Below are positions 42,341 through 50,650 of a stretch of DNA of 64,000 nucleotides, one piece after another. Origin of the DNA: CAXBMB01 sp052078155 (lineage in GTDB: Bacteria; Pseudomonadota; Alphaproteobacteria; Kiloniellales; DSM-21159); the NCBI GenBank assembly GCA_052078155.1, contig JBQJBP010000001.1, positions 620,001 through 684,000 on the forward strand, given 5' to 3'. Both the position numbers and the translations under genes were made by a program. The notes beneath the pieces are model-generated. The model searched no databases. It was not told the origin of the DNA and saw nothing but the letters and a program-made list of their open reading frames with translations. Position 1 is the stretch's first letter, and every line of letters starts with the position of its first letter.

Positions 42341-44284
42341 ATGAATAGTCATATGAAACTGATTTCCAGAACATTGATTGCGTTCGCTTTTTTGACGGGC
42401 AGTTCTCTTGCCGCTGCCCAGACCATGTTACCGGAGACAGGCCCCCTGCCCGCGTCATACAGTGAAACCCCCAGCCTTGAGGCTCAGGTGCAGGCTGGCA
42501 GGTTGCCCCCGATTGCAAAGCGTCTGCCCAACCTGCCTTTGGTTTTGCCTGTGACGGAGCAACGCGGTCTTGGCAAACAGGGCGGGAACCTGCGTACGAT
42601 GGTGTCGCGCAGCAAAGATACCCGCCTGTTTGCCGTTTATGGTTACGCCCGTTTGCTGGGGTATGATGAAGATTTTGAGCTGCGTCCCGACATTCTGGAA
42701 AAGGTAGAAGTTGAGGATGGGCGGATCTTTACGCTTCATCTGCGCAAAGGTCATCGCTGGTCTGACGGGGCGCCGTTTACGACGGAAGATTTTCGCTACG
42801 TCTGGGAAGATGTCGCTCTGAACCCGGAACTTTCGCCGTCAGGTCCGGCCCGCAGCCTGCGGGTGAATGATGAATTGCCGGTGGTGGAGGTCCTGGATCA
42901 GGAACGAATTCGCTACAGCTGGTCCGCGCCAAATCCGCTCTTCTTGCCGGCTCTGGCCGACACCCGGCCGCTCTACATCTATGCCCCTTCTCATTACCTG
43001 AAGCAGTTTCACGTCACTTACGGGGACAAAACCTTTATTGAGCAGGAAGCAAAGCGGCGAAACCTGAGGAACTGGGCGGCTCTGCACAACCGGCTGGATG
43101 ATCTCTATCGCTTTGAAAACCCGGACCTGCCGGTGCTTCAGCCCTGGGTCCTGACCAACCGCCCCCCTGCCCGGCGCTACATCGCAAAGCGCAATCCCTA
43201 CTTCCACCGGGTGGATGAAGCTGGCCAGCAACTGCCTTACATCGACAGCTGGACCTTTTTGGTCACCTCAGGCGCGCTGATCTCAGCAAAAGCCGGAACG
43301 GGCGCTGTGGACCTGCAGGCCCGGGGGCTGAACTTCTCCGATGCTGTTTTCCTGAAGCAGAATGAAAAGAAGGGAAAGTATCAACTGCGCCTGTGGGAAA
43401 CCGGCAGGGCTTCTACCGTCGCCCTCTATCCCAATCTCAACGCCGCAGACGCTGTGTGGCGGACACTGCTTAGGGATGTTCGCTTCCGCCGGGCATTGTC
43501 TTTGGGCGTGGACCGCGAAGAAATCAATCAGGTGATCTTCAGCGGACTTGGTTTGCCGGGCAATCACTCTGTTCTGCCCGAATCAGCGCTGTTTGAGCGG
43601 GACAACTTCTTGGCCTGGAGCCGCTTCGATATGGATCAGGCCAATGCCCTGCTCGACGAAATCGGCCTGACAGAGCGGAACGACGAGGGCCTGCGTCTGT
43701 TGCCGGACGGGCGCAGCCTGTCCATCATTGTTGAGAGCTTCGGTGAAAATCCGCAGGATCCGGATGTGCTGGAGCTTATTCACGACAACTGGCTGAAACT
43801 GGGCATTAAACTCTATGGCAAAGCCGGTTCGCGGGAGTTGCTGCGCAATCGCATTTTTGCCGGCACCGCCAATATGGTGATCTGGTATGGCGCGGACAAC
43901 GGCATCCCCAATGCCGATTCAAATCCTCATTTCTTTGTGCCCATTCGCCAGTATTCCTATCAGTGGCCCAAATGGGGACAGTTCTACGACACCTCAGCTT
44001 TGTCTGGTGAAGCTGTGGACCAGCCTCTGGCCCGGGATCTCTTGCTGCACTTCCAAACCTGGCGCGCAGCAAAGTCCCGCGATGCCCGCGAAGACGCCTG
44101 GCGTAAAATCCTCAAAATCAACGCTGACCAGGTCTATGTCATTGGTCTGGTTGCGAAAGTGCCGCAGCCACTGGTGGTTTCTGACCGTTTAAGGAATGTG
44201 CCACGTACCGGATTTTTCAACTGGTCTCCGGGGGCGGAGTTTGGCGTTTACCATCCCGACGCCTTCTGGCTGGCAGGTCCCTGA
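42341..44284 (+). CDS. ABC-type peptide/oligopeptide substrate-binding protein (SBP_bac_5)
   Basis: Periplasmic protein of 647 residues with a signal peptide (ISRTLIAFAFLTGSSLAAAQ, cleaved near residue 26). The extracellular solute-binding family 5 signature includes LEKVEVEDGRIFTLHLRKGHRWSDGAPFTTEDF and VRFRRALSLGVDREEINQVIF. It is longer than typical DppA/OppA (about 535). No permease or ATPase genes follow, so it is an orphan that may feed a transporter encoded elsewhere. ATGs at 42341 and 42353 are both possible. DDAH-like hydrolase is the next gene, but with a repeat between them. Confidence 0.87.
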   Translation: MNSHMKLISRTLIAFAFLTGSSLAAAQTMLPETGPLPASYSETPSLEAQVQAGRLPPIAKRLPNLPLVLPVTEQRGLGKQGGNLRTMVSRSKDTRLFAVYGYARLLGYDEDFELRPDILEKVEVEDGRIFTLHLRKGHRWSDGAPFTTEDFRYVWEDVALNPELSPSGPARSLRVNDELPVVEVLDQERIRYSWSAPNPLFLPALADTRPLYIYAPSHYLKQFHVTYGDKTFIEQEAKRRNLRNWAALHNRLDDLYRFENPDLPVLQPWVLTNRPPARRYIAKRNPYFHRVDEAGQQLPYIDSWTFLVTSGALISAKAGTGAVDLQARGLNFSDAVFLKQNEKKGKYQLRLWETGRASTVALYPNLNAADAVWRTLLRDVRFRRALSLGVDREEINQVIFSGLGLPGNHSVLPESALFERDNFLAWSRFDMDQANALLDEIGLTERNDEGLRLLPDGRSLSIIVESFGENPQDPDVLELIHDNWLKLGIKLYGKAGSRELLRNRIFAGTANMVIWYGADNGIPNADSNPHFFVPIRQYSYQWPKWGQFYDTSALSGEAVDQPLARDLLLHFQTWRAAKSRDAREDAWRKILKINADQVYVIGLVAKVPQPLVVSDRLRNVPRTGFFNWSPGAEFGVYHPDAFWLAGP

Positions 44285-44586
44285 GAGCAACCCAGAGCTT
44301 CTGCAAAAGCACGTCGACGAATGGCCTTGAATCTGCTTTAAGTGCTGCGCCTTCTGTTGCTTGAAAGGGGTGGCAGATGGCAGACGTCGTGAGTGACGCT
44401 CTTTGTGCTGCCAGAATCAGCTCGGTTTCAGTGAGACGACTTCGTGATGATACTTGAAGCGTGAATTCGCCTCTTTTCAGTCTTTGAGGGGATGAATCAC
44501 AATTTTGGTTTCACACGCAAACTGCTTTCGCCTGATCCGTTCTTGTCCAAGAGCCGGGAGCGTTGTGTTTTCTTCAAGGAGTTGGA
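44285..44586. other. Gene-free gap containing repeat copy D
   Basis: Apart from the repeat, it holds the promoter and ribosome-binding site (AAGGAG, about 44576-44581) of the following gene. No coding frame is supported. Confidence 0.4.
44420..44498 (-). repeat. Interspersed repeat copy D
   Basis: On the minus strand it carries GAAAAGAGGCGA (plus 44467-44478; identical in copy E), TTCACGCTTCAAG and TCATCACGAAGT (plus 44439-44450; identical in copy B2), followed by ACTGAAACCG. It is the most complete version of the core. Confidence 0.65.
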
Positions 44587-45453
44587 ATGTCCGCATTCAA
44601 TGAGTATGGCCCCCTGATGCAGGTGGGACTGCGTACGGCCAAAGCTGCATTTAAAGACCAGGCCAAGGCCGCTGCAGAATGGGAAGAACTGCGCTTTCAT
44701 GCGGAGCCTTTGGTTGAAGAGTCATTCCTGGAGTATGACAACTTTGAAGCTCTGATCCGTCAATCCGGCGCTGAGGTCATCTCTGTTCCCGCAGCAGATG
44801 CCCTGACGCTGGATGCCATTTATGTGCGTGACGCCTGCCTGATTTCCCCCAAAGGCCTGATCCTCTGCAACATGGGACGTCCCAGCCGTAACAACGAGCC
44901 GGATATCAACGCTGACATCTATGAAGATGCCGGGTTTACCGTGGCTGGCCGGATTGAAGCGCCTGGCACCCTGGAGGGCGGTGACTTTATCTGGTTGAGC
45001 GAAACAGCCGCTGCTGTGGGTCTGGGGCCACGCACCAATGAAGAAGGCATTCGCCAGCTGAAAGCCATTCTCGGGCCTGAAGTGGATCTGGAAGTGGTGC
45101 AATTGCCGGATCCTTCTCACCCGGATGACGTTTTCCACCTCATGTCCATGATCTCTCCTCTGGATAAGGATCTGGCACTGATCTATCGCCCCCTGATGCC
45201 GGGTGATTTCATCACCTGGCTGGAGTCCTATGGCATAGGCTTCGTCGAAGTGCCTGAAGAAGAGTTCCTGCCCATGGGCTGTAACGTCCTGGCGACCGGC
45301 CCGCGTCAGGTGCTGATGCTGGATAAACTGCCGTTGACCAAAGCCGCTCTGGAAGCTGCCGGCTGCACCGTCACCACCTACAAAGGTGATGAAATCAGCC
45401 GCAAAGGGGAAGGTGGTCCGACCTGCCTGACCCGTCCCCTGACTCGCGGGTGA
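44587..45453 (+). CDS. Dimethylarginine dimethylaminohydrolase/amidinotransferase-family protein
   Basis: Guanidino-group-modifying hydrolase of 288 residues in the DDAH/arginine-deiminase-like superfamily. It hydrolyses methylated arginine or a related guanidine to citrulline plus an amine, if active as in the family. Catalytic elements are DAIYVRDACLIS, the Glu region APGTLEGGDFIWL, His in HPDDVFHLMSM, and the nucleophile Cys280 in GGPTCLTRPL. The start at 44587 (AAGGAG 5 nt upstream) is preferred to an upstream in-frame GTG at 44563. A strong terminator follows. Confidence 0.83.
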   Translation: MSAFNEYGPLMQVGLRTAKAAFKDQAKAAAEWEELRFHAEPLVEESFLEYDNFEALIRQSGAEVISVPAADALTLDAIYVRDACLISPKGLILCNMGRPSRNNEPDINADIYEDAGFTVAGRIEAPGTLEGGDFIWLSETAAAVGLGPRTNEEGIRQLKAILGPEVDLEVVQLPDPSHPDDVFHLMSMISPLDKDLALIYRPLMPGDFITWLESYGIGFVEVPEEEFLPMGCNVLATGPRQVLMLDKLPLTKAALEAAGCTVTTYKGDEISRKGEGGPTCLTRPLTRG

Positions 45454-45475
45454 TCTGACCCGCGGGTAATCTGAA
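45444..45475. repeat. Short tandem direct repeat
   Basis: Two adjacent 16-bp units, CGCGGGTGATCTGACC and CGCGGGTAATCTGAAC, span the stop codon region of the DDAH-like gene. The first unit carries its TGA stop. Two substitutions separate the units. Confidence 0.5.
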
Positions 45476-45587
45476 CAGCGGATCACACGGAACAGTTAAA
45501 ATCGCTGTCCGAGAGCCAACAGGTAACAGGTGAACTCGTCAGGTGATCGCCCTGATGCGTGAAGCTCCTTTTCACTGGTTGGTGCAG

Positions 45588-45624
45588 AAAAGCCCCCTCT
45601 TCCGCTGGAACTGGGGGCTTTTTT
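45588..45624. terminator. Bidirectional rho-independent terminator
   Basis: AAAAGCCCCC (45588-45597) pairs perfectly with GGGGGCTTTT (45613-45622) around a 15-nt loop and is followed by TTTTC. The opposite strand also ends in T-rich sequence. It separates the convergent DDAH-like and EamA genes. Confidence 0.9.
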
Positions 45625-45711
45625 CTTTGCTTACCCATCGCACAGAGCCCGGGGCGCTCAGGCCAGAGTGACAGGGAAAGCCCTAAAGCTCTTTGTCGCT
45701 TGTGGTTCCCG

Positions 45712-46662
45712 TCATCCGTTTTGCACGGCAGGAACAGCCGGTTTGGCCAACTGCGCCCAAATGGTAATGGCAATGCCCAGAGCAATGACCCCTGCCCCGG
45801 CCCAGGTTGCCGGACTGTAGACCTCTCCCAGGAAGAGCGTGGCCGCAATCATGCCGACCGTGGCGGCGACATACCCAATCTGACTAAGCAATACCGGGCC
45901 GCCGCGCTGTTGCAACCTGAAGAAGACCGGGAATGTCAGCCCCGCCACGACGGCCTGAGCCAGAGCCGCCCAGGGGGCCGCAGCCAGGTCCCCCAAGGGT
46001 AAGCTGCCTTCGCTGACAAAGAGCAGAGCAAGATAGACCGCGACCGCAAAGGCATGGCTCCAGAAAGCCAATTGGTTGGGAGAGGCACCGTCGGGCCAGT
46101 CCAGAGTGCGGTAAACGTTGCCGCAGGCCAGAGACAAGGGAATCAACAAGGCAGCAATGATCCAGATGACCTGTGGAGCTTCCGGGGCAGACCCTCGGGT
46201 GATGCTGACGATGGTTGCGCCCAGCAATCCGATGGCAATGCCCGTCAATCCCAGCCAGTTGGGGGCTTTGAGTTTAAACAACGTGGCGATGGTCAGGGTA
46301 AAAACCGGAGACAGGGCAAACATCAGCCCCGTGTACCCGGAACCGGCCCGTGGAATGACGGCGAAGAGCAGAATGTTGGGTATGACATAGGACACCAGGG
46401 CCGAAAGGGTCACGTAACGGACCATCTGCCGGGTTGGTTTTCTGAGGTTTCCCTTGAAAAGCAAGACGGGCAGCAAAAGAGCTGACGCCCCGAAGGAAAC
46501 CACCAAGGCCCAGATTAAGGGCGAGATGTTTGCTGCACCCGCGAGTTTTCCAAGCGGAAAGTTCAGGCCAATCAGAAAGCCCGTGATGACCAGCAGCAAG
46601 GCCGGGTTCTGCAGGGCGCCGTCCCCTCCTTTGAGGGAACGGTCGGGTGTAGAAGGAGACAT
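45712..46662 (-). CDS. EamA/DMT-family transporter
   Basis: Drug/metabolite transporter of 316 residues with ten predicted membrane spans in two EamA repeats. The first runs from about 18 to 140 (LLVITGFLIGLNFPLGKLAG; SGYTGLMFALSPVFTLTIATLF). The second runs from about 165 to 305 (RGGPVLLSQIGYVAATVGMIAATLFLGEV; GAGVIALGIAIT). Family members export amino acids or related metabolites. It is 48 nt downstream of the nitroreductase gene on the same strand, so co-transcription is likely, perhaps under the same MarR regulator (inference). Confidence 0.85.
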   Translation of the reverse strand: MSPSTPDRSLKGGDGALQNPALLLVITGFLIGLNFPLGKLAGAANISPLIWALVVSFGASALLLPVLLFKGNLRKPTRQMVRYVTLSALVSYVIPNILLFAVIPRAGSGYTGLMFALSPVFTLTIATLFKLKAPNWLGLTGIAIGLLGATIVSITRGSAPEAPQVIWIIAALLIPLSLACGNVYRTLDWPDGASPNQLAFWSHAFAVAVYLALLFVSEGSLPLGDLAAAPWAALAQAVVAGLTFPVFFRLQQRGGPVLLSQIGYVAATVGMIAATLFLGEVYSPATWAGAGVIALGIAITIWAQLAKPAVPAVQNG

Positions 46663-46710
46663 GACGGGACTTTCTATCGTTTGGCAGATAAGGAAGCAGC
46701 CGGTTTCGCT

Positions 46711-47310
46711 TTAGGCGGCTTGGGCTGGAAAAGATCCGGGAAAGGCCGTTTCTTTGAGAGATAAACGGTCACTGGGCATCTCCCTCTCCTGCAGGTCTGC
46801 CGGCAGAGAAGCCGGGGTGCCACGTCGCCCGATGGCCACAGCGATTTCTACCCGGTAGTGGTCCGGCACCTTCAGTTGTTCAGAGATCTGCTGATGGTAG
46901 ATCCCGGCCATGCCATGAGCCTGATAGCCCAGGCGGGTGGCTTGCAGAGCCATCTGCGCCCAGGCCGCCCCGGCATCAAAGCTGTTGCAGCGGGAGGGTT
47001 TGTCAGGTCGTTCCCCGTCGCCTGGCATGATGCTGTTGGACAGCAGGATGACCAAGGCCGAGGCTTCCTTGGCCCAGCTTCTGTTGAAATCATCCAGCAA
47101 AGCCAGGAAGCCCTCCCAATGCGCATCGCCCCGCAAGGCATAGAGGAACCGCCAAGGCTGGATGTTGTAAGCAGAAGGCGCCCAACGTGCAGCTTCCAGC
47201 AGGGTCAGAAGATCATTCTCCGGCATGGTTTGGGCGTCGTAAGATCGGGGTGACCAGCGATCAAGGAACAGAGAATCGATTGGGAAGTCGGCAGAACGGG
47301 GGGTGCTCAT
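46711..47310 (-). CDS. Nitroreductase-family FMN oxidoreductase
   Basis: Flavoenzyme of 199 residues of the nitroreductase superfamily. The FMN-binding N-terminus RWSPRSYDAQTMPENDLLTLLEAARWAPSAYNIQPWRFLY is diagnostic. DAGAAWAQMALQATRLGYQAHGMAG and the C-terminal VAIGRRGTP complete the fold. Typical activities are reduction of nitro compounds, quinones or flavins with NAD(P)H. It is divergent from a MarR gene with a palindromic operator between them. Confidence 0.88.
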   Translation of the reverse strand: MSTPRSADFPIDSLFLDRWSPRSYDAQTMPENDLLTLLEAARWAPSAYNIQPWRFLYALRGDAHWEGFLALLDDFNRSWAKEASALVILLSNSIMPGDGERPDKPSRCNSFDAGAAWAQMALQATRLGYQAHGMAGIYHQQISEQLKVPDHYRVEIAVAIGRRGTPASLPADLQEREMPSDRLSLKETAFPGSFPAQAA

Positions 47311-47371
47311 CAGGAGTCCTCTCAGACTTGCCCTGCCTCACAAATCCGATGTAGGATAAGTCGAAACAGGA

Positions 47372-47404
47372 TAATTTGATGCGAAATATTTCGATATCAA
47401 ATTA
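47372..47404. promoter_or_regulatory. Palindromic MarR operator candidate
   Basis: TAATTTGAT-G-CGAAATATTTCG-AT-ATCAAATTA: a perfect 12-bp palindrome flanked by inverted 9-bp arms, about 62 nt before the nitroreductase start and 77 nt before the MarR start. The position between divergent genes suits joint repression. Confidence 0.7.
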
Positions 47405-47480
47405 AATAGAAATCCGAGCATGAACTGTCAACTGGCTTTTTGACAAATCTGCTTTTGGCCAGAACTCTGATGAGCCCAAA

Positions 47481-47969
47481 ATGAGCAAAACTACAGAAAA
47501 ACCAGTGAGTTCAATCGTAGATCAGTGGAAAAGAGAGCGCCCCGACATTGACGCCAGCCCCATGGCACTTTGTGGTGATGTCTGGCGGGCAGGCGAGAGA
47601 ATCCGAAAGGAAGTGCTGGCCAATCTGGCAGACAGCAAGCTGGATTTTCCGGGATTTGACGTGCTGTTGACTCTTCGACGTCAGGGAAAAGGCAAAAGCC
47701 TCTCTCCTTCGGACCTGGCCAAAGAAATGATGCTCTCGACTTCTGCCATGACCAACAGGTTGGACAGGCTGGAAAAAAGAGGCTTGTTGACCCGTTCCGT
47801 AGACCCAAACGATCGACGGGGCCTGAAAATATCTCTCTCTGACGATGGATTTGCCTTGGCCGATGAGTTGGTGGTTTCCCATGTGGCCACAGAAGAACGC
47901 ATGCTGAGCGGACTGTCCGCCCAGGAACGGCAGCAGCTGTCAGATTTGCTCGACAAGATTGGCGATTAA
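47481..47969 (+). CDS. MarR-family transcriptional regulator
   Basis: Winged-helix dimeric regulator of 162 residues. The HTH and wing read LSPSDLAKEMMLSTSAMTNRLDRLEKRGLLTRSVDPNDRRGLKISLSDDG (about 72-120), the typical MarR pattern with the D-x-R wing tip. Flanking helices mediate dimerisation. It most likely represses its own promoter and the divergent nitroreductase-EamA unit in response to a phenolic or oxidised ligand (inference from family and layout). Confidence 0.9.
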   Translation: MSKTTEKPVSSIVDQWKRERPDIDASPMALCGDVWRAGERIRKEVLANLADSKLDFPGFDVLLTLRRQGKGKSLSPSDLAKEMMLSTSAMTNRLDRLEKRGLLTRSVDPNDRRGLKISLSDDGFALADELVVSHVATEERMLSGLSAQERQQLSDLLDKIGD

Positions 47970-48139
47970 AGCGCCTCGTATCCGGCAGTCAGCTTTAGAA
48001 GCCGTAGTGGGATTGTAAAACGCGCTCTGCGTCTAAAATCAGCCCGTGAATCTGCCTCTACCCTCTTGGGCAGAAGCAATCTTGCACTTAAGACGTCATC
48101 TCTTAGTGTATCCGCCAAAATCAACAGGGCTCTGAACAA

Positions 48140-49018
48140 TCAGAGCTCCTCAGGCTCGAACACTCTGACGGTAACGGGAAGGGAACTGGAGACGGCGGCG
48201 CGTTTCATGCCTTTGGAATTGTAAGGCATGGAAATGTTGCCCCTGTGATCCACGGCAATCAGTCCCCCGTTGCCGTCGCATTTGGCCACATCATCCAGCA
48301 CAGCCCGACTGGCCTGAGACAAGGGGGCCTCTGCGTAGCGCAAGCGTGCGGACAGATTGTGGGCAGCGGCTGCACGAATGAAAGCTTCTCCGACGCCGGT
48401 ACAGGACACAGCCACCAGATCATCGGCCCAGGTCCCGGATCCGATCAGGGGGGTGTCCCCTACCCGTCCGGGCCGTTTGTTGAATGTGCCGCCTGTGGAT
48501 GTTGCTGCAGCCAGATTTCCAGTCAGGTCCAGGGCTACGGCCCCTACTGTACCGTGGGCTCTGCTGTCGGTGCCTGACCCGTGCTTTGTGTGTTCACTGT
48601 AATAGCTTGAGGGATCGGAAACTCTTTCAGCGCCCTGAGCCAGGGCAAAGTCCGTTGCGCCCTGCCCGGCCAACATGACATGGCGGCCATCTTCCATGAC
48701 CTGGCGGGCCGCCTTGATGGGATGAAGTATCCCCTGAACGGCAGCCACTGCCCCGGCGCGCTGATCCTGTCCGGTCATGATGCTGGCATCCAGTTCAACG
48801 GCCCCGGCCGTGTTGGGGGCCGAGCCTTTGCCAGCCACATAGAGACCGCAAGCCTCCATTTCCGCCACCATCTCTGTCACCACATCAAGGGCAGAAGAGC
48901 CTGCCTGCAACAGGTCCCGGCCTTTGGTAATCAGATCGGTCAGGTGGGCCCGCTGTTCGCGGTAGTCGATGGAAGGCTGAGCACCGGCACCGCCATGAAT
49001 AACAAGGGCATAGGGCAT
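48140..49018 (-). CDS. Isoaspartyl peptidase / plant-type L-asparaginase
   Basis: N-terminal-nucleophile hydrolase of 292 residues that splits isoaspartyl dipeptides and asparagine after self-cleavage. The start is YALVIHGGAGAQPSID. The autoproteolysis and nucleophile site is DSRAHGTVGAVALD (Thr after Gly, about residue 162). Substrate-binding residues follow in NKRPGRVGDTPLIGSGTWAD and SCTGVGEAFIRA. The frame reaches 49075, but ATG 49018 with GAGG about 10 nt upstream opens the conserved domain. It follows the MBL-fold gene by 53 nt and is probably co-transcribed. Confidence 0.92.
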   Translation of the reverse strand: MPYALVIHGGAGAQPSIDYREQRAHLTDLITKGRDLLQAGSSALDVVTEMVAEMEACGLYVAGKGSAPNTAGAVELDASIMTGQDQRAGAVAAVQGILHPIKAARQVMEDGRHVMLAGQGATDFALAQGAERVSDPSSYYSEHTKHGSGTDSRAHGTVGAVALDLTGNLAAATSTGGTFNKRPGRVGDTPLIGSGTWADDLVAVSCTGVGEAFIRAAAAHNLSARLRYAEAPLSQASRAVLDDVAKCDGNGGLIAVDHRGNISMPYNSKGMKRAAVSSSLPVTVRVFEPEEL

Positions 49019-49071
49019 GTCTTTAACCTCTTTTGACGCTTTCTGGCGGACCGTGGATCTGCGGAGCGTAA

Positions 49072-49857
49072 TCAATCTGTCAGACTGATCTGCAATCCAT
49101 CATAGGCCGGTTGCACACCGGTAAGGCAGCGGGCCAGAGCTGTGTCGTAATCAATCGTGTGGTTCAGATGAGTGAGAAAGGCCTGCCTGGGTTTCAGCTG
49201 GCCGATCCACGTCTGTGTCAGGTCAAAGTGGGCATGGGTGGCATGGGGCTGAAAGCGCAGTGCATCAACAATCCAGGTGTCCAGGCCTTCCAGCTGGGCA
49301 AAGGACTCTGCCGGGAAATCAACAACATCAGTGGAATAGGCAAAATCCCCGAAACGGAACCCCGTGCTCAGAATCTCGCCATGGTGCTGGGCAAAGGCCT
49401 GAACCGGTAAGCCCAGAACGTCCCAGGTGCCATAGTCCAGACTGTAATCCTGAAACAAAGCAGGATAGAGCGCCTGATTTTTGTGGCTGGAAGCAAAGGC
49501 GTAATCAAATCGCAAGGTCAGGGACTGATGGGTGGCCGGATCCATAAAGACGGGAATGGGACCCCCTTGTGCATAGGACAAGGCTCTAAGTTCATCCAGA
49601 CCGTGGGTGTGATCTGCATGGGCATGGGTGATCAGGATGGCATCGACCCGGGTGATTCCGTTGTCGATCAGCTGCAGACGCAAATCCGGAGAAGCGTCGA
49701 TCAGGATGTTGCGGCCTTGCCATTCAATAAAAATCGAACTGCGCCGGCGCCGGTTTCTGGGGTTGTCCGGGTTGCACTCCCCCCAGGTGCCGCCGGGGAT
49801 GTTGCCGGCCAGGGGGACGCCACCGGACCCTCCGCAGCCCAGAACCGTGACCTTCAT
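49072..49857 (-). CDS. MBL-fold metallohydrolase (PhnP-like)
   Basis: Beta-lactamase-fold hydrolase of 261 residues. The zinc motif is LITHAHADHTHGLDEL (about 75-90), with further ligands in FAQHHGEILSTGFRFGDFAYSTDVVDF and in AFLTHLNHTIDY. The N-terminal VTVLGCGGSGGVPLAG is typical for PhnP-like cyclic-phosphate hydrolases that lie behind metG-tatD in alphaproteobacteria. Its ATG overlaps the tatD stop by 4 nt. No other phosphonate gene is near, so a role in phosphonate breakdown is not implied. Confidence 0.88.
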   Translation of the reverse strand: MKVTVLGCGGSGGVPLAGNIPGGTWGECNPDNPRNRRRRSSIFIEWQGRNILIDASPDLRLQLIDNGITRVDAILITHAHADHTHGLDELRALSYAQGGPIPVFMDPATHQSLTLRFDYAFASSHKNQALYPALFQDYSLDYGTWDVLGLPVQAFAQHHGEILSTGFRFGDFAYSTDVVDFPAESFAQLEGLDTWIVDALRFQPHATHAHFDLTQTWIGQLKPRQAFLTHLNHTIDYDTALARCLTGVQPAYDGLQISLTD

Positions 49858-50648
49858 GCCGCTTGAGCCGGTGCGTCCACCTTGTTGAAAAGGCGGAAGA
49901 AATTGTCACTGGTCTGACTGGCGAAACTGGCAGGATCCTGATCAAGAAGCTCGGCCAGGGCCTGAGCCGTGTGCACCACATAGGCCGGTTCGTTGCGTTT
50001 GCCCCGCTTGGGAACAGGCGCCAAATAAGGGGCGTCCGTTTCCACCAGCAACCGCTCCAGTGGCACAGTCCTGACGGTGTCCCGCAGTTCCTCCGCCTTC
50101 TTGAATGTCACAACCCCGGCCAGGGAAATGTAAAGCCCCAGATCCAGAGAGGCCTCTGCCAGCTTTGGACCAGCCGTAAAGCAGTGAATTACCCCCGGAA
50201 AAGCGCCGCCACTGGCGTGTTCATCCTGCATGATGCGAATGGTGTCATCATCGGCATCGCGGGCGTGCACAATCAAGGGCAGGCCCGTTTCCCGGGCCGC
50301 CTGGATATGGGCGCGGAAGGATACTTCCTGTTTGTCACGCGGGCTGTGCTCGTAAAAGAAATCCAGCCCCGTTTCGCCGATGCCGACCACCTTGGGATGC
50401 CTGGCCTCTTCAATCAGCTGTTCGGGACTGTCCAGCCCTTCTTCTTCAGCTTCGTGAGGGTGAACCCCCACCGTGCAAAAGACCTCCTCATAGCGTTCCG
50501 CAATGGCACGGACCGTGGGAAAGGTGGTCATTCGGGTGGAGATGGTCAGCATTCGGGCAAGACCGGCGCGTTTGGCCCGCGCCAGAACTTCTTCCAGATC
50601 GCCGTCCCGTTCCAGATAATCCAGATGACAGTGGGAATCGACCAGCAT
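49854..50648 (-). CDS. tatD: TatD-family metal-dependent deoxyribonuclease
   Basis: TIM-barrel hydrolase of 264 residues with nuclease activity. Metal residues are visible as DSHCHLDY (first strand), VGIGETGLDFFYEHS, LPLIVHARDADDD, VIHCFTAG and LVETDAPYLAP. All five family signatures are present in the right order. A TTG start at 50654 would overlap metG; the ATG six bases later is preferred and still lies within 3 nt of the metG stop. It is coupled to the MBL gene. Confidence 0.93.
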   Translation of the reverse strand: MLVDSHCHLDYLERDGDLEEVLARAKRAGLARMLTISTRMTTFPTVRAIAERYEEVFCTVGVHPHEAEEEGLDSPEQLIEEARHPKVVGIGETGLDFFYEHSPRDKQEVSFRAHIQAARETGLPLIVHARDADDDTIRIMQDEHASGGAFPGVIHCFTAGPKLAEASLDLGLYISLAGVVTFKKAEELRDTVRTVPLERLLVETDAPYLAPVPKRGKRNEPAYVVHTAQALAELLDQDPASFASQTSDNFFRLFNKVDAPAQAA

Positions 50649-50650
50649 GC

